Part shown: in pieces, positions 55,275-64,000 of the stretch | Layout of the letters: every line of letters starts with the position of its first letter | How positions within the stretch are numbered: position 1 is the stretch's first letter | Source of the DNA: an uncultured Rhodospirillales bacterium | Lineage (GTDB): Bacteria; Pseudomonadota; Alphaproteobacteria; RF32; CAG-239 | NCBI GenBank assembly: GCA_902761715.1 | Contig: CACWLK010000002.1 | Coordinates: 47,629-111,628 of the forward strand | DNA length: 64,000 nt | Direction: 5' to 3' | Made by a program: the position numbers and the translations under genes | Notes under the pieces: model-generated | Seen by the model: only the letters and a program-made list of their open reading frames with translations | What the model was told of the DNA's origin: nothing | The model's database searches: none

Positions 55275-55658
55275 TTAGTAGAGGTTCTCTTTCTTCAGCT
55301 CGCGCTTGAAGGCCTTGATCTTGACCATAGAGGTCGGGCTGTAGCGCCAGTTGCCTTCATCCTCAGCGAAGATCACGCGGGTGCGTTCTTTGTCGACGAG
55401 GCGGCTGATCAAGAACAACTTGCCGTCGGGGTACTCAATCACATTGCCTGGGTCGAGTGTCCATTCCTGCATGCTGGGTGTGCGCTCGATGACTTCACCG
55501 GTCCGGAGATCAGTGTACTTTCCGTCTTCTGAGACAATCGCCGGGCGAACCTCCGTAATACGAGGATTATTATATTCCCCATAATCAACTTTCTCGCCCC
55601 ATTGAGAGATGGATGAAATCAAACTCACGACCTTTGCATTCTTTTCTAACTTCTTCAT
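55275..55658 (-). CDS. Hypothetical protein, GC-rich orphan
   Basis: A 127-residue soluble protein that I do not recognise. It starts MKKLEKNAKVVSL, has a central segment NVIEYPDGKLFLISRLVDKE that looks like beta-strands, and a basic C-terminus. The 3' two-thirds (about 55255-55560) is visibly much GC-richer than the rest of the window and uses G/C-ending codons, suggesting recent acquisition. No good ribosome binding site; ATG at 55658 chosen, with an in-frame start at 55715. It has its own terminator and sits alone between recO and kdsA. Confidence 0.62.
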   Translation of the reverse strand: MKKLEKNAKVVSLISSISQWGEKVDYGEYNNPRITEVRPAIVSEDGKYTDLRTGEVIERTPSMQEWTLDPGNVIEYPDGKLFLISRLVDKERTRVIFAEDEGNWRYSPTSMVKIKAFKRELKKENLY

Positions 55659-55763
55659 TTCTAAAAAATTTTTAATAGTGAAACAATAATTCTTTTCTGA
55701 AAACATTGATAACATTTTTTGTTTATTTTGTCAATATATTTTTTCAAATTATTTTACATTATC

Positions 55764-55793
55764 AAAAAGAGCCCTATTTTAAGGGCTCTTTTA
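55764..55793. terminator. kdsA terminator
   Basis: Stem AAAAGAGCCCT/AGGGCTCTTTT with loop ATTTTA, 21 bases after the kdsA stop on the minus strand; symmetric enough to work both ways. Confidence 0.8.
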
Positions 55794-55813
55794 TTAATTA
55801 TCAGTTTTGTCAA

Positions 55814-56650
55814 TTATTTTATAATTGATTTTCTAACCTTATCAAAAGCCATTAATTCCGATATTATTCGTTTCATATCGCTCAAATAAATACTGTTCGG
55901 CCCGTCAGATAAAGCTTTTTCCGGATTTTCGTGGGTTTCCATAAACACCGCAGCGACTCCGACAGCCACAGCCGCCCGTGCCAAAACCGGTGCCATCTCA
56001 CGATTACCGCCTGACTTTCCGCCCAATCCTCCCGGTTGTTGTACCGAGTGTGTAGCATCAAATATAATCGGGCAACCTGTATCATTAGCCATCTGCGGAA
56101 AAGCCCGCATATCCGTAACCAAGGTGTTATATCCGAACGATGTTCCTCTTTCAGTCAAACAAACTTTATCGTTTCCTGATTCAACGGATTTCATCACCAG
56201 GTGTTTCATATCCCACGGAGCCAAAAATTGTCCCTTCTTGATATTTATAACCTTACCTGTCTTAGCGGCAGCTACTACCAAGTCGGTTTGTCTGCACAAA
56301 AAAGCCGGAATTTGCAATATATCAACATATTGAGCAGCAATTGCACATTGTTCTCTTTCGTGGATATCGGTCAAAATCGGACAACCGTACAGTTTTTTGA
56401 TTTCTTCAAAAGTACGCATTCCCTCTTCGATACCGACACCGCGAGGAGAATTTATTGATGTCCGATTCGCTTTATCAAAAGAGGCCTTAAAGATATAATT
56501 AACTCCCAGCTCTTTGGTAATCTCTACCAAATGACCGGCAATATCAACCGCATGCTGGCGGCTCTCAATTTGGCACGGTCCGGCAATGATTGCTATCGGC
56601 AACTCATTTCCGATTTCAAAATTACCAATTTTAATTTTTTTCTGTTCCAT
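55814..56650 (-). CDS. kdsA: 3-deoxy-8-phosphooctulonate synthase
   Basis: Condenses arabinose-5-phosphate and PEP to Kdo-8-phosphate for the LPS inner core. The 278-residue TIM-barrel protein has IAGPCQIESRQHAVDIAG, FKASFDKANRTSI, LTDIHE, GTSFGYNTLVTDMRAF, IFDATHSVQQPGG. The NxxG...C feature that marks metal dependence is not clear to me. ATG at 56650 has AGGAG 7 bases upstream. Last gene of tpiA-secG-pyrG-pagP-kdsA. Confidence 0.96.
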   Translation of the reverse strand: MEQKKIKIGNFEIGNELPIAIIAGPCQIESRQHAVDIAGHLVEITKELGVNYIFKASFDKANRTSINSPRGVGIEEGMRTFEEIKKLYGCPILTDIHEREQCAIAAQYVDILQIPAFLCRQTDLVVAAAKTGKVINIKKGQFLAPWDMKHLVMKSVESGNDKVCLTERGTSFGYNTLVTDMRAFPQMANDTGCPIIFDATHSVQQPGGLGGKSGGNREMAPVLARAAVAVGVAAVFMETHENPEKALSDGPNSIYLSDMKRIISELMAFDKVRKSIIK

Positions 56651-56666
56651 CTCAAAACTCCTCAAA

Positions 56667-57215
56667 TTAAAATGAGAATCTCATCCACATAAACAACACA
56701 TTGCCGTCATTTTTAATTCCCGGCACATAAGCCGCTTGCAATGCAAACCGATCATAACTTATACCGGCAATCGGCAACGGTAACGGCACCGGAATATAGC
56801 TGTATTCGTGGCGTTGTGTCAGGCTCAGGGTGTACCCTGCCCCGATTTTCCACTTTCCGTCATCAGACAAATTCCAGTTATACTGGTAAGCATAGCCGAA
56901 GATAGTCTCCAAATAAAAATTGGAATCTTTGAATGCCATTGCATAAAGACCATGCCATTCGTTTCCGTCCCACAAACCTTTACCAAGACCAAATCCCCAA
57001 GCTTCTTCGTTATATTTGTTTATATGTCGTTTATCATAAGTCAGGCGATTGTGCCACGCATAAAACGGCACATAAGCATCCAAACGTCCGCAACTCCATG
57101 TATCAGCGACATTTTCTTTCAAATTGCCGTACCATTTACTCCACTCAAAAGCCGGAGCTTGTTTCGGCAAAAAAATTAACAATACAAATAAAAAAATAAA
57201 AGTCTTTAGTTTCAT
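56667..57215 (-). CDS. pagP: Lipid A palmitoyltransferase PagP
   Basis: Outer-membrane beta-barrel enzyme that moves a palmitate from phospholipid to lipid A, known to confer resistance to antimicrobial peptides and reduce TLR4 signalling. The 182-residue protein has a signal peptide (cleavage after APA, residue 22), the catalytic His55 in WHNRLTYDK and Asp97-Ser98 in YAMAFKDSN, all in the positions of E. coli His33, Asp76 and Ser77; WHGLYAMAFKDS, YIPVPLPLPIAG and the C-terminal FMWMRFSF are also PagP hallmarks. It sits between pyrG (19 bases) and kdsA (16 bases) in one operon. Confidence 0.92.
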   Translation of the reverse strand: MKLKTFIFLFVLLIFLPKQAPAFEWSKWYGNLKENVADTWSCGRLDAYVPFYAWHNRLTYDKRHINKYNEEAWGFGLGKGLWDGNEWHGLYAMAFKDSNFYLETIFGYAYQYNWNLSDDGKWKIGAGYTLSLTQRHEYSYIPVPLPLPIAGISYDRFALQAAYVPGIKNDGNVLFMWMRFSF

Positions 57216-57234
57216 AATCGTCCTTTATATTTGA

Positions 57235-58881
57235 TTATATTAAACGACTGTTGTCAATTGCCGCCTTGACAAATGCCACAAACAACGGGTGCGGATCAAA
57301 GGGTTTTGACTTCAGTTCCGGATGGAATTGGACACCAATAAACCACGGATGCTCCGGTCTTTCAACAATTTCCGGCAACTTACCATCAGGAGATTTTCCG
57401 ACAATCACCATTCCTGCTTTTTTCAATACCGGCTCATATTTAATATTAACCTCATAACGGTGGCGATGGCGCTCGCTGATATTTTTACTGCCATATATCT
57501 GATATACTTTTGACTTTTCGTCTAACACGGTAGGATAAGCACCCAACCTCATGGTTCCGCCTAAATCTCCGCCTTTATGACGAATTTCTTTTGCCCCGTC
57601 TTTATCCCATTCGGTCATCAGACCAACAACAGCTTCACAATCATCAGACAACTCACTGCTGTTTGCATTTTTAATTCCGGCAACATTTCGCATAGTCTCA
57701 ATCACTGCCATCTGCATACCGAAACAAATTCCCAAATAAGGAATATTGTGTTCTCTGGCATATTTAGCGGCCGCAATTTTACCTTCAGTACCACGATTAC
57801 CGAATCCGCCCGGAACCAAAATTGCACTGACGTCATTAAGAAGCTCATCGGCACCTTGTTTTTCAACATCTTCTGCATCAAGCCACTTAATTTTTACCTT
57901 AAAGCGATTAGCCAATCCACCATGTGTCAGTGCTTCTGCCAAAGACTTATATGCCTCTTGCAACTGATATTTGCCGACAATCGCAATTTTTACCTCACCC
58001 TCCGGATTTTGCATAACCTCTTCGATGTGCTGCCATTTTGCCAGATCAGGTTCGCTCTTGCTCTCCAGTCCGAAATACTTGCAGACTTGATAGTCCAAGC
58101 CTTCTGCCGAATACGCCAAAGGTACGTGATAAATTGATTTTGCATCTAATGCTGCAATTACGCACTCTTCTTTAACATTACAGAACAATGCAATTTTTCT
58201 TCTCTCATTTTGCGGAATTTCAATCTGTGAACGACAAAGCAATATATCTGGTTGAATACCATATTCCTGCAACTGTTTGACTGAGTGCTGTGTCGGTTTT
58301 GTTTTCAACTCACCTGCAGTCGGAATATACGGCAACAAAGTTAAATGCACAAACATTGTACGATCACGTCCCAGCTCATAAGCCAGCTGACGAATTGACT
58401 CCAAATATGGTTGCCCCTCAATATCACCGACTGTTCCGCCGATTTCACACAACACAAAGTCTTCATCAGTTACATCGCCCAAAATAAACTCTTTGATTTC
58501 ATTGGTAACATGCGGAATAACCTGTATTGTTGCGCCCAAATAATCACCATGGCGCTCTTTATCTAAAACGCGCTGATAAATCTTACCGCTGGTTACACTA
58601 TCATGTTTTGTCGCCGGAATTCCCGAAAAGCGCTCATAGTGTCCCAAATCCAAATCGGCTTCTGTGCCGTCATCTGTTACATATACTTCACCATGTTGAC
58701 AAGGGTTCATTGTTCCCGGATCAACATTCAAATAAGGATCAAGCTTGCGCAATCTTACCTTAAAGCCTCTTGCTTGCAGCAGAGCTGCCAACGAAGCCGA
58801 AGCCAAACCTTTACCGAGTGACGAGACCACACCGCCGGTAATAAATATAAATCTTGTTTTATTACTTGTTTTATCAGCCAT
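57235..58881 (-). CDS. pyrG: CTP synthase
   Basis: Makes CTP from UTP with glutamine as nitrogen donor. The protein has the synthase domain (residues 1-270; [38 protein letters not shown]) and the class I glutamine amidotransferase domain with YLGICFGMQ (catalytic Cys) and [12 protein letters not shown] (His, Glu). ATG at 58881 (548 residues) matches the family start; an in-frame ATG at 58902 would add seven residues. Neither has a clear ribosome binding site. CTP is also needed for CMP-Kdo, fitting the kdsA neighbourhood. Confidence 0.96.
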   Translation of the reverse strand: MADKTSNKTRFIFITGGVVSSLGKGLASASLAALLQARGFKVRLRKLDPYLNVDPGTMNPCQHGEVYVTDDGTEADLDLGHYERFSGIPATKHDSVTSGKIYQRVLDKERHGDYLGATIQVIPHVTNEIKEFILGDVTDEDFVLCEIGGTVGDIEGQPYLESIRQLAYELGRDRTMFVHLTLLPYIPTAGELKTKPTQHSVKQLQEYGIQPDILLCRSQIEIPQNERRKIALFCNVKEECVIAALDAKSIYHVPLAYSAEGLDYQVCKYFGLESKSEPDLAKWQHIEEVMQNPEGEVKIAIVGKYQLQEAYKSLAEALTHGGLANRFKVKIKWLDAEDVEKQGADELLNDVSAILVPGGFGNRGTEGKIAAAKYAREHNIPYLGICFGMQMAVIETMRNVAGIKNANSSELSDDCEAVVGLMTEWDKDGAKEIRHKGGDLGGTMRLGAYPTVLDEKSKVYQIYGSKNISERHRHRYEVNIKYEPVLKKAGMVIVGKSPDGKLPEIVERPEHPWFIGVQFHPELKSKPFDPHPLFVAFVKAAIDNSRLI

Positions 58882-58913
58882 TTTACAAACACCATTACTC
58901 ATTTAAAAAGCGA

Positions 58914-58946
58914 CAGGGACACCTTGGCAATTCAAGGTGTCCCATA
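58914..58946 (-). terminator. Hairpin between secG and pyrG
   Basis: Perfect 11-base-pair stem GGGACACCTTG/CAAGGTGTCCC with a six-base loop. On the minus strand it is followed after six bases by a T run, so it may partly terminate tpiA-secG before pyrG. Confidence 0.65.
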
Positions 58947-58967
58947 TTTTTGAAAATCCGTTCATTA

Positions 58968-59291
58968 TTATTTCTCTGCGGTTGGCGCTACCGGAGCAAC
59001 CGGTGCACTCTGTTGAACCGGAACCTGCTCCACAATAGATTTTGCCGCAGTCTGTGTCATATGCCCTTTATAATATAAAGACAACGACATACTGGTAATA
59101 AAGAACAATGTTGCCAATATAGCAGTTGCTCTGGTTAAGAAATTACCTGTTCCCCTTGCTGTCAAAAAGCTCGAGGCACCATTACCGCCGCCGAGACCAT
59201 CTAAAGCACCGCCTGAAGAACGTTGCAACAAAATAAACGCAACCAAAAAGATTGCAATCATCAAATGTAGTACCAATAAAACTGTGCTCAT
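58968..59291 (-). CDS. secG: Preprotein translocase subunit SecG
   Basis: Small inner-membrane subunit of SecYEG. The 107-residue protein has two membrane helices (about residues 3-22 and 54-74), the conserved ILLQRSSGGALDGLGG loop, and an Ala/Pro/Val tail. It starts 15 bases after the tpiA stop in the common tpiA-secG-pyrG arrangement. Confidence 0.93.
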   Translation of the reverse strand: MSTVLLVLHLMIAIFLVAFILLQRSSGGALDGLGGGNGASSFLTARGTGNFLTRATAILATLFFITSMSLSLYYKGHMTQTAAKSIVEQVPVQQSAPVAPVAPTAEK

Positions 59292-59306
59292 CTTTATCCT
59301 CTTTCA

Positions 59307-60065
59307 TTAACAAACTGATTTTGCAATTGCCATAAAATCTTGAGCTTTCAGACTTGCGCCGCCGATCAAAGCTCCGTCGACATCAGGCAAAGACAAAAAT
59401 TCTTTTGCATTGGCCGGTTTTACCGAACCGCCATACAATATACGCATTTTGTTGGCAACAGACTTGCCCAATTTTTTGGCCAAAACTGCGCGTACTGCGG
59501 CATGGACTTCTTCCACATCTTTGGCAGTCGGAGTTTTACCTGTACCGATGGCCCAAACCGGTTCATATGCAATAACTGTATTTGATGCATCGGCATTTTC
59601 CGGAACCGAACCCAAAATCTGTTTTGAGCAAACATCAATTGTTTTGCCCTCATCACGCTGTTTTTCTGTTTCACCGATGCAAATAATCGTCTTCAACCCG
59701 TTTTCATAAGCGGCAGCAGCCTTTTTAGCCACCAACTCATTGCTTTCGTTGTGGTCGGCTCTTCTTTCCGAGTGTCCCAAAATAACATAACTGCAACCCA
59801 AATCTTTGAGCATTGCCGGACTTATATCGCCGGTATGCGCACCTTTAACGGCAAAATGGGCATCTTGTGCACCGAGAGCGACCTTTGCTCCGCGCAGAGC
59901 CTTTTTAACCGAATATAACAAAGTAAAAGGCGGGCAAACCAAAAATTCGCATTGCGGACGACCGAGTTTTTTAACCTCTGTAGCGACTTCTTTGGCCAAA
60001 TTAACGCCGTCTTCCAGCATACCGTTCATTTTCCAGTTGCCGGCAATTAAGATTTTTCTTGTCAT
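59307..60065 (-). CDS. tpiA: Triosephosphate isomerase
   Basis: Interconverts glyceraldehyde-3-phosphate and DHAP. The 252-residue TIM barrel has AGNWKMNG, GHSERR (catalytic His), AYEPVWAIGTG (catalytic Glu) and ILYGGSVKPANA. First gene of the operon leading to kdsA; 157 bases separate it from the divergent ppiD. Confidence 0.96.
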   Translation of the reverse strand: MTRKILIAGNWKMNGMLEDGVNLAKEVATEVKKLGRPQCEFLVCPPFTLLYSVKKALRGAKVALGAQDAHFAVKGAHTGDISPAMLKDLGCSYVILGHSERRADHNESNELVAKKAAAAYENGLKTIICIGETEKQRDEGKTIDVCSKQILGSVPENADASNTVIAYEPVWAIGTGKTPTAKDVEEVHAAVRAVLAKKLGKSVANKMRILYGGSVKPANAKEFLSLPDVDGALIGGASLKAQDFMAIAKSVC

Positions 60066-60222
60066 AATTCAATCCTCAATCATTTAACATTGCCCCTCTT
60101 TTAGCATACTAAAAAAATATTTTCCAGTTTAAAAAACTTTTCAACACCAATATTTTGTAATTGCATAAAACGACAAATCTATTATATTGACACCCAGTAT
60201 ATAATTTTAAGGACAATGAAGA

Positions 60223-62055
60223 ATGATTACTAAATTACGCCAAGCTCAAGATTCGTGGATTGCAAAGCTCATTTTTGCACTTACCGCATTGAGCTTTATG
60301 TCTTTGTTTGGAATTTCAGGATATCTTAATCGTGCTGCCGCCAACCCTGCCGTAATCAGGGTAAACGACAACAAAATAAGTCTTGCCGAATTTAATATGC
60401 AACTTGAAGAACAGATTCGCATGGCTCGCAAACTTTTCGGCGACAATATCGAAATCACTGATGAAATGCGCAACGCCATGGCCAATGAATTGGTTCAAAA
60501 AGACCTTAGCGAATTGATTGTTAAAGAAGTTGCCGCCCAAAAACATATTTATGTTGGTAACGACTTGGTTCGCAACATCATTATGTCGCAGCCACAGTTT
60601 CGAGAAGAAGACGGTAGTTTTAATCCGGCTCGTTTCAAAAACTTCTTGTCCGCATCAAACTTTACAGAACAGCGCTATGTTGAAAGCATTCGCAACGACC
60701 TGATGAAAAGTTTCCTCATTAACACTCCGGTCAGCGGCATCAAACCGTCCAAAACTCTGGTCGACCTGACCGCCAAAGCCGAAAGCCAGCGCAAAGTATT
60801 CAAATACATTGAAGTTGACGCCGACAAGGTCAAAATTGATCGCAAAATTACCGATGAGGAAATCGAGCAGTATTATAATGATTTTGCCACTGAATTGGTT
60901 GAACCCGAAGTTCGTGACATTACCGTATTGGAATTGACCTTTGATGATATTGCCAAACAAGCAGAAATCAGCGAAGAAGACATCAACGAATTTTACAACA
61001 ACAACATTGAGCGCTTTGAAAAGCCTGAAACTCGTGAAGTATTGCAAATGCTGTTCGCCGATCAGGAAAGCGCCGACAAAGCAATAAAAGCCCTCTCTTC
61101 CGGAGGAGAATTTTATGCCACCGCTAAAGAACTGGCTGACCAAAGCAAAGAAGATACCGAACTTGGCTATGTCTCAAAAGATATGCTCATTGCGGAAATT
61201 GCCGATGATGTTTTTGCCGCTCGCAAAAATGATGTTGTCGGTCCGGTAGAATCCGAACTCGGCTGGCATATTATGAAAGTAAAAGACATCAAACCCGGCT
61301 CCAAAATGGACCCCAAACTTGCCCGTGCCCAAATTATTGATGCCATCGGTACCGAAAAGGCATATGAAAATGCTTATGAAATAACCAAAGAAATTGATGA
61401 CAAAATCGGATCCGGCTCATCTCTCGAAGACGTAGCCAAAGAGCTTGGTGTTGCCCTCAAAACCGTAAAAGGTTTGACCGACACCGCTCAAAGCCCTTAT
61501 ACCGAAGTTGCTTTTTCATACAATCAGGGAGAAATCTCTCAAGCTGAGGAAACAGACAACGGGTTTGTTTTTGTCCGTGTTGACAATGTTGTCGATTCTC
61601 ATCCGCAAGATATTGCCGCTGCTACACCAAAAATCAAACAACTCTGGGAAGAGAATGAAAGATCGGCAATTGCGCAGGAGATTATCAATGACGTTACCAA
61701 TGATTTGGAAGGTGGAGACAAGATAGATGAAGTTGCCGGTCGTTATCATCTCAAACTCAATACGACTGACGCCCTCACCCGCAGCCAAACCTTTGCCGGC
61801 TTAAAACAAGCGCAAATGGTTGAACTGTTTAACGACAACAGCAACGGCAAACAATTTACCGTTGGCGGAAAAACTATCATCGCCGTTGCCGATCGCAGCG
61901 TTGCTCCGCGCGAAATGACCGAACAGGATATGGATATTATCAACCGCCGTCTCAACCTTGACATTAGCCAACAAGCTGCTTCTCAGCTTATCAACAGCTA
62001 TGGCGACAAATACGACGTCCGTGTAAAATATCGCCAGCTCGGTCTTGAGGACTAA
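60223..62055 (+). CDS. ppiD: Peptidyl-prolyl cis-trans isomerase PpiD-like periplasmic chaperone
   Basis: Inner-membrane anchored SurA/PpiD-type chaperone helping envelope protein folding near the Sec exit. The 610-residue protein has a short cytoplasmic start, one membrane helix (about 15-35), a SurA-like N-terminal domain (40-170), a parvulin domain (about 230-360; ELGYVSKDML, ELGWHIMKVKDI) and a helical C-terminus. AAGGA lies 9 bases before the ATG. Monocistronic, with terminator downstream. Confidence 0.92.
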   Translation: MITKLRQAQDSWIAKLIFALTALSFMSLFGISGYLNRAAANPAVIRVNDNKISLAEFNMQLEEQIRMARKLFGDNIEITDEMRNAMANELVQKDLSELIVKEVAAQKHIYVGNDLVRNIIMSQPQFREEDGSFNPARFKNFLSASNFTEQRYVESIRNDLMKSFLINTPVSGIKPSKTLVDLTAKAESQRKVFKYIEVDADKVKIDRKITDEEIEQYYNDFATELVEPEVRDITVLELTFDDIAKQAEISEEDINEFYNNNIERFEKPETREVLQMLFADQESADKAIKALSSGGEFYATAKELADQSKEDTELGYVSKDMLIAEIADDVFAARKNDVVGPVESELGWHIMKVKDIKPGSKMDPKLARAQIIDAIGTEKAYENAYEITKEIDDKIGSGSSLEDVAKELGVALKTVKGLTDTAQSPYTEVAFSYNQGEISQAEETDNGFVFVRVDNVVDSHPQDIAAATPKIKQLWEENERSAIAQEIINDVTNDLEGGDKIDEVAGRYHLKLNTTDALTRSQTFAGLKQAQMVELFNDNSNGKQFTVGGKTIIAVADRSVAPREMTEQDMDIINRRLNLDISQQAASQLINSYGDKYDVRVKYRQLGLED

Positions 62056-62074
62056 TCGACCTCTGTTTTTTTGA

Positions 62075-62105
62075 AAACCGCTCTCCTTCGAGGGCGGTTT
62101 TTTGT
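62075..62105 (+). terminator. ppiD terminator
   Basis: Stem AAAACCGC-CTC/GAG-GCGGTTTT around CTTC with a T run, 20 bases after the ppiD stop. Confidence 0.8.
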
Positions 62106-62180
62106 TGGAAATTAATGTACTTTTAACGGTTTAAAGGTTATACTGTACGATAGATTATAGTCTAAAGCATGAGGTGTGTT

Positions 62181-64000
62181 ATGAAAAAAATATCTCCGGT
62201 TATGGTTGCGTTATTGAGTTCAACGTTTTTGTCAGCGCCGGCGTGGGCGGTTGATGTAAATGCTGATTACTTGAACTCTTTAACCGGTCCGAAAATTAGC
62301 TGGTCAGATAGCGAAGGAACTGCGGTAACTATTGGCGAACAAACTTTTTATTATAACTATAACAAACCCGATGACTATACCGAAACTAGTGCTCGGCTAG
62401 ATTCATTAACACAAGATAATGTATCTTCAAAGGTTATAAAAGATATTACGGGAAGTGGTGGATATGGCGGTGCTATTTATCTCAGCGGACAAGATTACAA
62501 TAGTATTGATATAATGTCTGATTTTGTAAACAATACTGTTTCACAAATTTCTTCAAACCAAGGAGCGGGTTCTGCTACATATACTTCAAGCTATGGTGGA
62601 GGCATTTATAACAGCCAATCATCAGTTGGAAATATCATAGGTAATTTCATCGGAAACTATACCCAAGCGAATAGTAGCGGTTATAGTACTCAAGCTGTTG
62701 GTGGAGCCATCCATAATAATTATGGTACAATTGGTAATATAACAGGTGATTTTGTCGGTAACTATGCTCAAGTAACATCTCAAGGCGGCTATTATCCTAA
62801 AACATATGGTGGTGCAATTTATAATTCCTATAATTCTACAATTGGTGATATAAGCGGTAATTTTATTAGTAATTACTCTCAAAGTTCTTCTTGGGCAGAT
62901 GGCGGTGCTGTGTATAATCAAGGAACGCTAGGTAATATAAAAGGTAATTTTGTTGGCAATTATGCCTACGGGAGTACTGTTAATGGTGGTGCGATTTATA
63001 ATGCTGGAGAAATGGGCAATATAATCGGAGATTTTATTAACAATTATGCTTATTCAACCTATGATAGTGTAGCAGGTGGTGCTATCTATAATCCGTCACA
63101 AATTGGCGATATATTTGGAAATTTTATAAATAATCATGCTTATACTCAAGGTGATGCTTCGGCTTCTGGTGGTGCTATTTATGTTGGCACGGGCAGTTTA
63201 AATAATATTTCAATTGATTTTATTGGCAACTATGTTGAAGCGGCAAATGGAACAGCTTCGGGAGGTGCCATTTATATTGCCAGCTCTGATGAGGGAAGAA
63301 ATGCAACGTTCGGAAAAATATCCGGAATGTTCACAGATAACCACGCTTCCGGTAAGGCGGCTTTGGGAGGTGCAATAGCCAGAAATACAGTTGTAAAACC
63401 ATTGAACGATAGTAAAAAAAGTACGAATATAGAAGATTCAACATTTGATAGTAATTATGTTAGTTCTACAGGGGACAATGCATATGGTGGTGCTATATAT
63501 AATGATTTTTATGTACGCAGATATTCAGAAGCTGATGGTGTAGATTTTGCTGACGCTAAAAGTGATGTAGCATTAAATTTAATTAATACAAATTTTATTA
63601 ATAATTACGCTAATTCTAACAGCGGCCGAGCTTTTGGAGGTGCTATTTATTCAACAGGTGATGTTAATATTATTGCTGACAATGGTAAAACTTCACTGTT
63701 CTCCGGTAATACTGCTAATGATGAAAGCAATGCTATTTATATGCGATCATCTAATTTCGTTACTTATGATGACCATACAGCAGAGGTAGAACCTGATTTA
63801 CTTTCCAACCTTAATTTAAGTGCTACAGACAAAGGTGTAATTCAGTTTGATGATGCTATTGACGGCGACGGATACAATATCAACGTTTCGGGCGACGGCA
63901 GCGGCGTTGTCAAGTTCAACAACTTGGTCAAAAACGTTACCAACTTTACTTTGGGAGCAAATTCTATCACCCACTTGGGCTTGAACTCTAAAGTTTATGC
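62181..64000 (+). CDS. Autotransporter-like surface protein with GGAIYN repeats, 3' truncated by window
   Basis: The frame is open from ATG 62181 to the window edge (606 codons). A signal peptide (MKKISPVMVALLSSTFLSAPAWA) is followed by a short lead and then about eleven imperfect repeats (62595 to about 63700), each starting GGAIYN or similar, most continuing I-G-x-I-x-G-x-F-I-x-N-Y. This Gly/Asn/Ile pattern suggests a right-handed beta-helix passenger. After the repeats comes a segment GVIQFDDAIDGDGYNINVSG, like autotransporter stalk units. The translocator barrel, if present, lies beyond the window. GAGGTG precedes the ATG. Likely secreted adhesin or surface protein. Confidence 0.82.
   Translation, partial: MKKISPVMVALLSSTFLSAPAWAVDVNADYLNSLTGPKISWSDSEGTAVTIGEQTFYYNYNKPDDYTETSARLDSLTQDNVSSKVIKDITGSGGYGGAIYLSGQDYNSIDIMSDFVNNTVSQISSNQGAGSATYTSSYGGGIYNSQSSVGNIIGNFIGNYTQANSSGYSTQAVGGAIHNNYGTIGNITGDFVGNYAQVTSQGGYYPKTYGGAIYNSYNSTIGDISGNFISNYSQSSSWADGGAVYNQGTLGNIKGNFVGNYAYGSTVNGGAIYNAGEMGNIIGDFINNYAYSTYDSVAGGAIYNPSQIGDIFGNFINNHAYTQGDASASGGAIYVGTGSLNNISIDFIGNYVEAANGTASGGAIYIASSDEGRNATFGKISGMFTDNHASGKAALGGAIARNTVVKPLNDSKKSTNIEDSTFDSNYVSSTGDNAYGGAIYNDFYVRRYSEADGVDFADAKSDVALNLINTNFINNYANSNSGRAFGGAIYSTGDVNIIADNGKTSLFSGNTANDESNAIYMRSSNFVTYDDHTAEVEPDLLSNLNLSATDKGVIQFDDAIDGDGYNINVSGDGSGVVKFNNLVKNVTNFTLGANSITHLGLNSKVY

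Noticed and set aside
62622..62921. Minus-strand 99-codon frame in the autotransporter gene
   Set aside because: Its repeats are simply the reverse reading of the GGAIYN repeat DNA.

Overview
The window looks like chromosome of a low-GC, host-associated Alphaproteobacterium. It has a Gram-negative envelope: lpxA/lpxI/lpxB, kdsA, pagP, dTDP-rhamnose genes, lipoproteins, an OmpA-like protein and an autotransporter-like protein. LpxI (rather than LpxH) and the tpiA-secG-pyrG-kdsA order are typical of Alphaproteobacteria. Serpins, a MIF-type tautomerase and a repeat-rich secreted passenger suggest life in or on an animal, perhaps the gut; this is an inference from gene content. I see no CRISPR array, rRNA operon, intact prophage or transposase.

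Layout. 1-982: 3' part of an AI-2E-type permease. 984-4725 (minus): nagB, then lpxA-lpxI-lpxB. 4795-6136: an S33 peptidase convergent with msrB. 6186-9881: rmlACDB operon and a MIF homologue. 9933-12563: alaS (minus). 12670-14784: tspO, then map-radC. 14839-15680: an unusual locus with two tandem 250-bp units made of interrupted tRNA-Pro copies, an intact tRNA-Pro(TGG), and a downstream tRNA-Pro 3' half. 15701-19011 (minus): galE with two tandem serpins. 19218-21884: HU convergent with copA-copZ. 22212-24947: glycosyltransferase, ybaK, SPFH/NfeD pair. 25044-26009: a membrane-anchored lysozyme and tRNA-Arg(TCT). 26153-31253: trxB, a frameshifted DUF4402 protein, greA, and DUF3015/DUF4105 envelope proteins. 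31332-36127: a possible small membrane protein, then the macromolecular-synthesis genes yqeY-dnaG-rpoD. 36158-41793: divergent recG and mfd. 41864-46544: DUF192 and OmpA lipoproteins, recJ, DUF502 protein, rpsD. 46662-51350: a five-TM pseudo-sulfatase of YejM-like architecture coupled to yejE-yejF. 51504-55148 (minus): recO-parC-esterase. 55275-55658: an orphan gene of much higher GC. 55814-60065 (minus): tpiA-secG-pyrG-pagP-kdsA. 60223-64000: ppiD and the start of an autotransporter-like protein.

Functional themes. Lipid A and LPS supply and remodelling (lpxA/I/B, kdsA, pagP, rmlABCD, galE, a GT2 and possibly the YejM-like protein) dominate the biosynthetic content. Genome maintenance is well represented (recG, mfd, recJ, recO, radC, parC, dnaG). 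The most unusual items are the interrupted tRNA-Pro array, the serpin pair with divergent reactive loops, pagP inserted between pyrG and kdsA, a NagB whose catalytic Asp72 is Cys, and the pseudo-sulfatase/YejEF operon lacking yejA and yejB.
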